From Krasilnikovozyma curviuscula (taxonomy: Eukaryota > Basidiomycota > Tremellomycetes > Cystofilobasidiales > Mrakiaceae), in the NCBI GenBank assembly GCA_014825775.1, contig MVAQ01000059.1, forward strand, positions 1 to 64,000: a DNA stretch of 64,000 bases, given 5' to 3'. The notes beneath the pieces are model-generated. The model saw only the letters and a list, made by a program, of their open reading frames with translations, was not told where the DNA came from and searched no databases. The position numbers and the translations under genes were made by a program. Shown one piece after another: positions 11,761-21,933 of the stretch (positions are counted from its first letter, which is position 1; every line of letters begins with the position of its first letter).

Positions 11761-12483
11761 AATGTTAGCCATCGATAAGATACATTTTTGAAATTTCAGC
11801 TGAGAGTAGCTAGTTGCTATGTATTCAGAAAATTCCACCGACCAAGGTCTGCCAAGTCTACTCCGAATACCATGAAAAAGCCCTTGGATGAGACGTGAGC
11901 CGGACGCGTGGGAGCGGAGGTGGAGAAGGAGCGAGTCGCGCATCATGCCTAGTAAGACAACCATGGAACCCAGAGGCACAATAGCTACTTAGATGGTTGC
12001 AGTTGAAGTTGCGATGTGTCAGTGTAGTGTAGCTTTCGTCGCAAGGCGGAAGTTGGAATTCAGCTGGTGAGCGAGGGTCAAATGCCATCGCGAACGACTC
12101 ATACATCGATTTCAAATGAAGAAGAAGCTGCTATGCCAAGGGATCCCATCTTGTGAGATGTTTGCTTCGAACATTTCAAGGTTTCTGGTTAGTCGAAAAA
12201 TAAAAATGAAATCCGATTTTAACTCGCATAAGGCGGCGAGTCGACCCCTCCCCCTTATTCCTAATCTCTGCCAGCCAAAGCCGCGTATTGACACTTATTT
12301 TGTCCGCATTGGATCCAGTCTATTGCCTTGGCAATCGTATTCAGTTCTTTTGCAGACATCTTGTTGTAGCTTTCAACCTCTGGTCAGCAATCCTCCTCAC
12401 CCACTTCTCGATGATTGCCATCAGACTAATCGTGCCACATTCTCATCAGAATCCGACAGTTCGCCAGTCTGTCATCTTGAACT
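11761..12483. other. intergenic region between regulator and MBL-fold gene
   Basis: The 723 bp hold the 3' end of the regulator and the promoter/leader of the MBL-fold gene. No coding frame is convincing. An ATAAGGCGG block lies at 12228-12236. Confidence 0.55.
12228..12240 (+). promoter_or_regulatory. GC-rich candidate element, copy C
   Basis: ATAAGGCGGCGAG shares its first nine bases with 8123-8131. It lies about 250 bp upstream of the MBL-fold start codon, in otherwise AT-rich DNA. Confidence 0.3.
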
Positions 12484-13632
12484 ATGGTCTCATTCACTTC
12501 AGTTCCCTCTCCAGCTTCTCCAGATGCCATCGTTCAGGTCACCCTGATCAAGACGGGAACCCTCAAATCGAACCTCAGCTTCTTCACCGATCCCGCTTTG
12601 GGCCATGTCGACAAGCCCTATGAATTCCCAGTGTACTCCTTCCACTTGATGAAGGATGGCAAAAACTACCTCTTTGATCTTGGTCTAAGGGCGGATATTG
12701 AGGGTGCTGTTCAGTGAGTGTCTGTCCCACCTCTCGCGTTCCGCCGACTTCTTTTGCTGAACATGTTTCGTTGTATCATTTGCTTTTCCCAGACAAGTTC
12801 GAGAGAAAACGTATAAGAACTTTTCTCCCAACCCAATCAACACGCTCCCAGCTTCCCTCCCACCAGCGTTGCTCCCCATCGACACTGTCTTCCCTTCACA
12901 TAAGCACTGGGACCACATGGGCAACCCTCTGGCATTCCCATCTTCAACTAAATTCCTTGTCGGGGAGAAAACTCTTGCGTCGGTCGAGGCTGGTGACCCC
13001 ATCTTTGACAAGACGTGGATCGAACAGCGCCATTTCAAGGAAATCATCTTCAGCTCTGGAGAGAGCGTTCGTCCAATTGGCGCTTTCGAGAGAGGAATTG
13101 ATTGGTTTGGAGATGGAAGTTTCTGGTTGATTGATGCTCCCGGAGTGGGTCTACTAAATCTACCCTACCTAAATCTCAGTCCTGACATTTGTATCGCTAC
13201 AGCACGTAGAAGGCCACATGGTCGCCCTCTGCAGAACGACCGTCTCACCTCCAACATGTCCGTCTCTTCCTCGTATCTTCTTTCCCCACCGGTTCATCTG
13301 CTGACGATGCTTTGAAAACCCACCCAGACGTGCTTCTCTGCGGCGACGCGTGCCACCTTTCATCTAACTACCGCTGCCCCTGCTCCTCCCACAGTTCTAG
13401 TACGAGCCTGAATCCTCTGGCTCCACAGATGCACATCGATCTCTCTGCATCTCAGGACACTGTATCACGCGTTGTGCGGATGAACGAGGAGGCTAATGTC
13501 ATGGTGCTCCTAGCGCATGAGGTCGAGGCGGAAGGCATTGTGTCGGATGGTGCGGGAGATGTCAATAGGTGGTTTGAGAAAGGCTGGAAGGCCGCAAAGG
13601 ATAAGGTTTCTGCCACAAGCGAGAAGGCTTGA
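12484..13632 (+). CDS. MBL-fold metallo-hydrolase (lactonase-like)
   Basis: ATG 12484 opens MVSFTSVPSPASPDAIVQVT. Exon 1 ends at 12713 and an in-frame junction leads to the metal-binding motif PSHKHWDHMGNP (H-x-H-x-D-H). Later landmarks are DAPGHVEGHM, with a metal His in an intron-split region near 13145-13205, LLCGDACH with the bridging Asp-type residue, and a final LLAHEVEA, where His is the usual last ligand. The order and spacing resemble AiiA/AttM-type lactonases and related esterases. It is about 310 residues and probably intracellular. Lactone opening would suit a catabolic cluster; the true substrate is unknown. Three or four exons are needed, and the junctions around 13150-13320 are the least certain. 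Confidence 0.8.
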
Positions 13633-14051
13633 GCATTGTTAGATGTTGTTTGTCAGCGATTTTAGACAGTCGCTTGAACCTAGTGCTTTGCTTGAACTCC
13701 AGTTCTGAAATTGTATCGTCTTCAGTTAGATCTCCGAGTAAATCACTTTAACTGTGAGAAGTCCTTGAGTCAATGGAGCGCAACGACATCACCGGTGATG
13801 TAGAGAGCTAAGAAAGAGGCAAGGTGAGAGTTGTCGGAATTTAACGACATCTCAATCCTTGCAACGGATCCGTGGTAGAGTCCGAGTCGAAGACATTGAT
13901 CGTCCCTATACAAAAGTGTTTATGCTTTATAGTCCCAACGTGACCATTCCTGACCGAAAAGTACCTCGACGACAAGTTCATCACCCGCCAATCTAATAGC
14001 TCCCAATAATGGATCCTTTCCCCCTTCCAGATGGAACGAACATCCTACTGC
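13633..14051. other. convergent intergenic region
   Basis: The 419 bp lie between the convergent MBL-fold and MFS genes. I see only 3' flank sequence and no gene. Confidence 0.6.
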
Positions 14052-16349
14052 TTATTCGATTGGAGCAGTTAGAACGTTGATAGAGGAGATACCACTGTCC
14101 TTGGCGACTTCCTTTTCGTTCTCCTCCAAGCTGCTTTCCTCATCGACACCAGCAGTAGCTTTGATTTTGTTCTGACGAACTTCCATGTATCTCAAAAGAG
14201 CTGAGAGTGCACAGAAAGGAGGCATGTTAGATCAGGTAATAGTTCCAATAAAAAGGAGGGAGCAAAGGATAGTTACCGAAACCGAATATAGAGGCGATGG
14301 CGAACGCGAAAGTCGTAGGGAAACCACGTCTGAAGGAGGGTCCGGTGGTTTGTGGGAAAATAAGAATAGGAAGCCATCTATAGAAAAGAAAAGAATGTAA
14401 ATGCGGTGAGGTTCAGTTTCCAACTTGGCGTGGTCGGTCAAAAGAACGAAATCTCACGTACGCGTTGACAGAGTAGAAGAGGGCGTTGATGGTGCCCAAG
14501 ATGAAATTACGTTCCTCAGCCGAATCAGAGCAGAGTTCGTTTATATAGGTGTAGAAGATGTGCGTGACGAGGACGGTGTCGCAGAAGAGGAACGCAAAGA
14601 GCTTGATCTTCTTGCCCTCAGGCCATACCGCTAGAATTCCAAGCGGGATGAGAGAGAGGGCTTCAGGAACTGCCATACACAACCAACGGTTCTTGGTGTA
14701 ATCGGACGTCCATGCGTAGATGCATGCGAAAGGGATAGCGATGAGGAAGCAGGCGGAGGAGAGCAGGTTTCGGTCGGCGACGCTGTATCCAGCAGAAGCC
14801 AGCCAGATACCGAAGTAGTTGGCATCTAGAGCAGTAAACGAAGTCAGAAACAGTTAGACTATCGTTGAGGTACTGAAAGCGGCAGAGAGGACCGACCTTG
14901 GACAGAGCACGCAAAGATGATGTAGATGGGGACGATAAGCCATATTCTCCAACTGGAGAGAATTTTCTTGAAGATAGCAAACGTGAAGGTACCAGTGGCA
15001 GCGGCAGTACCATTTCGAGCGCAACGTTCCATTGCCATCTGCTTCTCCTCGGCAGAGAGGTACCAAGCGCGAGTGTTTGCTGGATAGTCTGGCAAAAGGA
15101 AAAACAAGCTGACACAACCAGGGAGCTGTAGGAATAGCAAGGGATTAGAGTCGACGGTAAACCAAAAGAGAGGCTGAGACTTGAGCTTACTGTCATGCAG
15201 CCACAAATGCTAGGAGAAGTTGGAATATTGTATTAAAGATCAATAAGGCATTTCAAAACAGAGATGTTTGGGAAAAGATGGCCTACATGTATAACCACCT
15301 CCAACCAGCGATACCCAAGTGGCCATTTAGACCTTTATACACGGCGGCCTGCAAGAACCCTGAGAACGCTTGACCGGCTGGGCCACAGATGAAGTAGATA
15401 CTGATTCTCTTGGCAAGTTCAGCTTTGGTGTACCAACTTCCCATCAAGAAGACTGCGACAGGAGCAAATGCTGCCCAACAGAGTGTGTGTCAATGTCTGT
15501 CTCCTATCCTCGGCGAATGTACGTAACACAGGACCTACATGCTTCGAAAACTCCAAGAAGGAAACGAAAGGCGTACATCTGTGGGACAGTGTGGGCTCCA
15601 GCTTGAGCAAAGGTCCTTCAGAGTGGAAAGGTGACCAAGTCAGTGGGACGGTACTCCAGGTGAGCAAAGGGACAGGAATCGCTTACATGACACCCCAAGC
15701 AAGTTCACAGCCAGCAAGCCACCAGGATGGTCTAACTTTCAATACAATCAATGAACCGGGGATGGTGACGATACAGAGCGCGATATTGTAAACAGTGTTC
15801 TGTTGTCGCGGAAGAAAATTGCAAGGGCGGGCAAGAGAACACGGGTCAGATAGAGGTGGAGCTTGACTAACCGCTGAATGAAACTCACCATGTAGGTATA
15901 TTCATTGGCCAAGATGTTGAGATCCTGTTTCATTCCGGAACTGGGAAAAGCAAGAGCAGAAAAGATGATATCGTTCAGCAGGAGGGGCGGAAGTACAGCG
16001 GAACAGGGGAATGAGGAACGGACACATAAGCATTGGCCAAATTGTTTTGATCTGGTTGATAATAAATTGTAGTAATATTTATACACCATTCAGACTCAGG
16101 GGAATGCAAAGAACTTGGGCAGCGTATGTAGACTAACCAATGTATTTCATGACCCAGGAGAAGGCAATGGTTGTCAGAATAGCCTGAAACGAGCAGAAAT
16201 GCAGTCAGCCATGTAGTCTGTATTGAATGAGATGAAAAAGGAATGGTACTCACGCAGTCAAGCTTCCTGACTAGCTTCTTCTCTGCCTCTGTCTTGAGGT
16301 GGGCATCGTTGTCCCAGATAAGGCCTCGGAAAGTCGTCCAGAAACCCAT
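14052..16349 (-). CDS. MFS permease, allantoate/pantothenate (Dal5/Fen2-like) family
   Basis: Starting MGFWTTFRGLIWDNDAHLKT at ATG 16349, the exons give the N-terminal cytoplasmic leader EAEKKLVRKLDC and then the family signature DQNNLANAYVSGMKQDLNIL (classic form D-x-N-x-x-N-A-Y-V-S-G-M-K-E-D-L). Later segments include RPSWWLAGCELAWGVM, FRFLLGVFEAC, SWYTKAELAKRISIYF and WRWLYI in the middle, then PDYPANTRAWYLSAEEKQMA in the central loop. A conserved C-terminal half follows (WTSDYTKNRW, NFILGTINALFYSVNAY). Twelve membrane spans are expected. The C-terminal tail is acidic and ends VLTAPIE at 14052. The family imports small carboxylates and ureides with protons. The substrate is not predictable, but the flanking aldolase and lyase suggest an organic acid or amide. 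Confidence 0.88.
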
Positions 16350-16450
16350 GATGATCGTAGATATAAAAATATGTGAAGAGAAAAAGTTACTAGAAGGGAA
16401 CTAGTCCATCTTTTATATATTTACAGAATGTTGGTTGGCAAATAGAAGAC

Positions 16451-16474
16451 GAGGGCGCCCCCGCCGCCTCGCCC
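16451..16474 (+). promoter_or_regulatory. GC-rich candidate element, copy D
   Basis: GAGGGCGCCC (16451-16460) followed by CCGCCGCCTC (16461-16470) resembles copy A at 6255-6276, sharing CCGCCGCCT exactly. It is the most GC-rich stretch of the intergenic region. Confidence 0.35.
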
Positions 16475-16774
16475 CAGGAAAACCCCCGCTTGCCTGATAA
16501 CGACACGCCTCCGACCTCTTGAGTCGATATTTTGCTCCTGTGCACTCGATTCGGTTTTATCTTTTCTCTTTCACATAAAACACAAATAATATGGGTTGAG
16601 TGTTCCTTCAGTCGAAACAAGGTGTTTAATAAAACCGGTCTCTTCATTTGTTTATCTTCTCTTTTCCCAAACGCGGCTTTGGTAATGAAAATCTGCGGCG
16701 GGGGGTGGTCCATGAGAGATAAGGTAGGTGATACCAAAAGTTATACGGGCCAGATTTTCATCGCGCCAAAACAT

Positions 16775-16814
16775 CTGTGGTCGTCTGTGGTCGTCTTTGG
16801 TCGTATGTGGTCAC
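16775..16814 (+). repeat. four tandem 10-bp units, TGTGGTCGTC type
   Basis: The units read CTGTGGTCGT, CTGTGGTCGT, CTTTGGTCGT and ATGTGGTCAC. They lie about 430 bp upstream of the MFS start. They could be a multimerised protein-binding site or a minisatellite. Confidence 0.7.
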
Positions 16815-17053
16815 TCGCGAAATAGATTGAACCCATAGTTTATACTGAAGTCTGCTGCGGTCGAGTCTGTTCGCAAGGTTTTTGATTCTATCTTGAGGAG
16901 TTCATAATGTGGCCTATTTTATTTTGAAGGAAGGTATTATAACTTGTAGGTTGGACTTAGCCAGGGCAGTGATGTAACATCGCAAAGGGAAGCTTCATCT
17001 CAAATTGTAAACATAATTCTACAATTGGCAACTCTAAATTCAATAGGTCAAAT

Positions 17054-18175
17054 CTAGAGATCCTTCTCAATGTCTTTCATTACTTGGCACTGAGCCCTCA
17101 TTCCCTTCATGAGAATAGCAGAGTCGCGTCCAGCCATGAAATACCTGAGTTTTCAAAGGTTTGAGCGGTCAAGACACCTTCTTGAGTCTTTTCAAAGAAT
17201 AATTTACTTACCTGATGTTAGGGAATTTTACTGCAAGTTTCTTCATGATATCTGGACGAGGTTCCAAACCTCCAGCACCGACGAACACCGTTCTGCCGTT
17301 TATAGAAGCCTTGGTTGCCGCAGCGGAAACCTTGTCGAAGATTCCCATCACCTTGGGATGGTCATATTCTCCAATCAGACCCATTTCATCACTTAAGTCG
17401 AACGTTCCGACGAACAGAACATCAACACCTGGAACAGCTGCGATCTCTTCGACATTTTCAAGCCCAGCGACGGTTTCGATCATGACCATAGCGAGTGTCC
17501 TGTCGTTGGTAATATCTTGGACGTGCTTGAGGTTCATTTCCCAAGCAACGTAGCCCTGCGTAGGAGTATCAGCAAGCGGACGCTCACCCTGTAAAGGCAA
17601 GAGATTGTGAGCAACAACTTGAGGGTTTCGAGAACTAGATGACTGCTTACCAAAGGACGGTATTTAGCCCATTTCACAAGCTTTCTGGCATCTTCAGCTG
17701 TATTGATTCGAGGGACGATTATTCCCTGAGCTCCTACATCTAAACTTCTCGAGATCCAGTCGGAGGTGAGAGCTGGGACGACAAAGATTGGGACGACACT
17801 GCAAATTGTTAAACTCAGTGTCTCAACAGCATTAATAGTTACCAAGGAAGAGCTCACCCGGCACTAAGAGCAGCAACACAAACGGCAGAAGCGCTTTCCA
17901 GGCCGGTTTTACTATGTTCAAGGTTCATTAAGACCGCGTCTTGAGAAAACCCGTCAGTCGATTTTCATCAACAGGAAATCAAGCATTGTAATGTGGTACT
18001 CACCATATCCTGCAACCTTTGCCATCAAGGCAAGTTCAGGGTTGAGTGTAGTATGTAAGCCGAGAGACCAAGTAAGCTCGCCTCTGAGCATTTTGTCCCG
18101 GACAACATTGGGCTTGAGGGTGTCTGAGGCAATCTTGTACTCAGGGTCGACGTCTGATAGAGCAATGGGAGACAT
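17054..18175 (-). CDS. HpcH/HpaI family aldolase
   Basis: From ATG 18175 the protein reads MSPIALSDVDPEYKIASDTL and later GLHTTLNPELALMAKVAGYD. Family landmarks are VLMNLEHSKTGLESA (the D/N-x-E-H active-site strand), GAQGIIVPRI, MIETVAGLENVEEIAAVPGV (metal-ligand Glu), then DVLFVGTFDLSDEMG (metal-ligand Asp). It ends MRAQCQVMKDIEKDL at a TAG (17054-17056). Class II pyruvate aldolases of this family cleave 4-hydroxy-2-oxo acids to pyruvate plus an aldehyde such as glyoxylate or tartronate semialdehyde. Five or six exons are needed. An in-frame upstream ATG at 18250 would add MRLFSASIWSRYSNNHPSFP plus five residues, which resembles a mitochondrial presequence. It is divergent from the isocitrate-lyase-like gene, with 203 bp between the inner start codons. 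Confidence 0.88.
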
Positions 18176-18378
18176 TTTTTGGTATAAAAGAGGGAAAGAA
18201 GGATGATTGTTAGAGTATCGAGACCAAATGGAGGCGCTAAACAGGCGCATTTGTTAGTGGCGTGGGAAGGCGCTCATCGCTCCGCCGACGGTAGCATACC
18301 GAGATATCGCTTCAAGTGCGTGGTCTCCCCTTTTCTGCTCCAACACCCACTTTCTTCCCATCAATTCTTATTTCAAAC
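18176..18378. promoter_or_regulatory. divergent promoter of the aldolase and the lyase-like gene
   Basis: About 200 bp serve both genes. They hold ATGGAGGCGCT (18228-18238, identical to 6252-6262), GGCGCTCATCGCTCCGCCG (18270-18288) and an overlapping perfect inverted repeat CGGTA-GCA-TACCG at 18289-18301. A TATAAAAG string lies at 18183-18190. Confidence 0.6.
18289..18301. promoter_or_regulatory. CGG-N7-CCG palindrome, candidate Zn2Cys6 operator
   Basis: CGGTAGCATACCG is a perfect inverted repeat with five-base arms and a 3-bp centre. It is also read as CGG-N7-CCG. It sits 78 bp before the lyase-like ATG and overlaps CCG-N4-CGG at 18282-18291. Zn2Cys6 dimers bind CGG pairs of this kind. The cognate factor is unknown; the regulator at 8593 is the obvious candidate. 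Confidence 0.5.
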
Positions 18379-20437
18379 ATGTCTGAGGACTCTTGGTCAT
18401 CCCCAGCTGCTATCTCAGAGTGGTGGGCCAGCTCTAGTCAAAGTACTATCACTAAAAGGAGCTATTCCGCTGAGGTCGTTGCATCCCTGAGATCGCCATT
18501 CCCGGAAGTTCCAGTTGGAAATGTTCAATCACTCAAACTAAAGAAGCTCTTTTCTGATAATATGGCAGCAAAGACAGCTTCTTTTACTTTTGGTGAGTTA
18601 TCCAGTCTTTGTTTTAATTTTCCGCCATTGACTGACGCACTTGGTTTCCAAAGGTGCAATCGATCCGGTCGTTGCACACGTAATGGGAGAAGCTGGATTC
18701 AGTATGATTTCTTTTATTTTATTTTTCCTCTTTTCGGTGCCTGATAAAAGGTTTACCACTGTATTCACAGAGACGTTATATATTTCTGGCGCTGTCTGTG
18801 CTCAAACCGACATTCCTACCAACGACGTGTCTGCTGACTTGGCTGATTATACTTACGATACTGTTCCAAGAAAGGTGTGTACTGCAGATTCCGTACTTTC
18901 AACACCTTTCAGTCATTTGACCCTACATTTCCTGACTAGGTTGAACAAATCTTCAAATCTCAAATGCTACATGCGAAAGTCGACAGGGTAGCCAAGACCA
19001 CACCAGCTCCAGACAGATTCATCCCGATCATTGCTGATGCCGACTCAGGGTAAGCCGTCCTTTTGATATTCAACAACTTCATATGGTATATGAGCAGCTG
19101 CGCTGAACAATCTCCTCATACCCGCTTTCGATGTGATTGTCTCAGTCACGGCAACTCTACAGCAACCATGAAGCTTACCAAGCTCTTTGTAGAGGCAGGG
19201 GCTGCTGGAATTCATTTGGATGATCTTCTCAGTGGAACGAAGAAGTTCAACCCCAAAAGTAAACTGCACGTCTGCGTTCCAACATCCGAGCTCATAAGAC
19301 GCTTGTTGGCCGCCAAACTGCAGCTAGATATCATGGGGTACGTCAATTTACTTTGAGTATATTTTAGGTACTTGGAGTCTCACATTACGACCTTTGTTTT
19401 GGTTTTTGAAGATCCGAATGTGTCCTTATTCAACGAACCGATGTGGAAACATGTAATTACGTACGTTTGGAGCAGTTGCCTCATTTTTGTGACAAAAGAG
19501 GTTTTGTTTTGACATGGGTATGATTGTTTGCATCTATCAGATCAGCTCTACCGTCGATCCCAGAGATCGTAACTATATCTTGGGTGCCACCAACAAAGAC
19601 CTTCCATCTTGGATTGATTCTATGGCTGACATCCATGTCACCGCCGAGGAACGCAACCCCAAAATTGCCGAGTGGGAAACCAAAGCAAACTTGATGACTA
19701 TCGACGAAGCTGTCAAAGCAGCAGCGACTCCAGAGCAGTTCGAAGCGTACTTCAAGCTCGCGTCGACCAAGAACATCGCCCAGTCTCTCCAGATTGCCCT
19801 TGGTCAAGGAATCAACGTATTTTGGGACTATGAAACCTGCCGTACTACAGAGGGGTGGTACTCCTTCCGTGGTTGCGTCGAGTCTGCGATCGAGAGAAGC
19901 ATCGCAAGCGCTCCGTACGTCGATGTCGTTTGGCCGTGCGCTGGTCTGTACGAATCAAAAAGTGTCCAGAAGTACGCTGCGGAGATTCAAAAGGCACTTC
20001 CTGGTAAATGGATGGCCTACAACTTCTCTGGTGACTTCTCTGAGAACAGTAAGTGAATCGACCTACCTTTTTTTACGTTTCGCTGATACTTTTATGACGG
20101 TAGACCCTACCGACAAAGAAATCAAAAACATTGTTCCCAAGACTGCCAGTCTGGGTTATTCTTGGATCTTCTGTCCAATGTGAGCCCATTTTTTTTTATT
20201 TCTATCGAAAAAAATTGGCCCCACTCACTAATGTGGTCTTGCGATCCTACCAGGCACGGGATGTGGGGTGAGGCGGTTGGAACAGCGAAGTTCGCCAAAG
20301 CCATGTATGAGGACACCCTCCTTGGTTTCTTGGATGAAGGACTGAGACCTGGCATGAAGGCTGGTGTTAGTGTCCTGGGTTGGTACGGCGCTACAGGGAA
20401 ACTTGCCGATGTTCACACCAACGCGATCGAACTTTGA
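18379..20437 (+). CDS. isocitrate lyase-like protein lacking the catalytic KKCGH loop
   Basis: ATG 18379 begins MSEDSWSSPAAISEWWASSS. Full-length isocitrate lyase architecture follows over about ten exons: SGAVCAQTDIP, IIADADSGHGNSTATMKLTK (metal Asp retained), LFVEAGAAGIHLDD, VLIQRTDVET and, near the end, GYSWIFCPMHGMWGEAVG. The flexible catalytic loop, KKCGH in lyases, reads GTKKFNPKSKLHV, so catalytic Cys and His are absent. The carboxylate-binding motif, normally N-x-S-P-S-F-N-W, reads YNFSGDFSENN. The fold and metal site are kept while the lyase chemistry residues are gone. A changed substrate or reaction is likely, as in the phosphonopyruvate-handling members of the superfamily. It is not a fragment: length and C-terminus are normal, ending DVHTNAIEL. 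It is paired divergently with the aldolase. Confidence 0.85.
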
Positions 20438-21933
20438 GAAAAAGACCGATGTAATGCTTCACTGAATTTGGACCAGTCGGAAATCTAAGTGTTTTGTGAA
20501 GGATGACTGTTGGTGTAAACTGGTGATGTACTAAACGGGAGAGCTAAGATGAAAGTCTGAGGGAACGGCGGTGAGACGAAGCTTTGCGCCTGTACAGTAC
20601 AGAAAGGGAAGCGATTCATAATAAAAAAAGTACCAGTTTTGGTTACTTCATCTAAGGAGAGTGCTGGGTACCGTCTGACTAATACTTGCGATCTCTGATG
20701 GAAGCGTACAATCACATCGCCATCGGTCAGAAGAATCTTGTTTGAGCGGCAGTTCGGAAAAAGTAACCTGTAAGCATTCTAACTGGCCCTTTGGGTATTC
20801 AGAGTGCAGAAAAGAGAACATTCGGATAAGAACGGTGGCTTGATAGTCTACAGTGTTTAAAGCAAATGAAGCTGTAGGGAACGCCAAGATGAGCTCCGGT
20901 ACTACACATCACTTTCTTGCAACTTTCTACTTAGACTCTAGTGTGTTGATCGTATCCATGCTCTGAAGAGACTCATCAGCGGCAACGCTAAACAAAACGG
21001 GTAATCACGCAGCCGATACCCTTCGAGGGTCAACTGTCAGTTTCGCGTACCGGCGTTATACGAGCTCTGGAACGAAGATAAGTGTTTCCACGCTAGGACC
21101 ACACTGGGTGATTCTCTCTCCATCCTTGTCGGGATGGAATGTCACTCACCGGACCACTTTGGGGCGCGGTGGCAGTAAATGGACATTGAGGGGAAACCAC
21201 CTTGATCCCAAAGTAAAAGTCTATTCTCTCTCATATTTTCTTTGCCTATTTGTGTGGTTTATTGTACTACAGCTAGCGTTTCCCACTAACTCGCTTGCCG
21301 CAATGATGGCAACCATCACATGGCGCTCTCTATTACGGTCAGCCCGTTCATCACATTGAAGCTAAAGTTTCCGAATGTACTCTATGCTCAGGTAACACTG
21401 TCATAAATGAGATTTGAGATGATAGTGGAACAAAGAGCCAGAACTTGTGGCAATGAAATTGTCGTCTCCTTTTTTATGCGGAACAGGTTGCTGCTCGGCG
21501 ACGAACGCCTTTTCTGGAGTGTCTTCACACTGCTCAACCAACCTGTAGCTTAACCCAGACTATCAAACCCTCTAACCTTCTGAACCTTCTTTTCTACCTT
21601 GGAGGTCTTAGGTCCTAACAGGACGTCTGTTTTGTGGTCAGCCTAAAACGGGGTTGGACGAGGTGAGTTTCTCTCGACCCCTATGCTTGTATGAGATTAC
21701 CAGCTGACATTCCCACCTCAGGTTTCCAGTTCATTCGGCACTAGAAACAGTGATATTTGTAAAAAAGACGGGAAGTCGGAGGTAGTCTGGTTAGGTCAGA
21801 TCAGGCGGCTATCTTGCCAGGAAAGTCGACTGTGAGTGTATTGTTTCTACCTCTCTCTTACGTCACTATGCTATAACAACTCTTTCTGCAATAAAAATCT
21901 GCTTCTCCGCCTGAAGAAACGTCTTCGTCAACA
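20438..21933. other. 1.5 kb intergenic region
   Basis: No ORF here has splice signals and composition that persuade me. It must contain the 3' flank of the lyase-like gene and the promoter of the F-box gene. No repeat or RNA gene is seen. Confidence 0.5.

Larger units (their letters stand above)
16350..17053. promoter_or_regulatory. MFS permease upstream region
   Basis: The 704 bp hold no gene. They contain a GC-rich block (16451-16474, GAGGGCGCCC then CCGCCGCCTC) about 105 bp from the permease start, and a run of four near-identical 10-bp units at 16775-16814. Confidence 0.5.
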
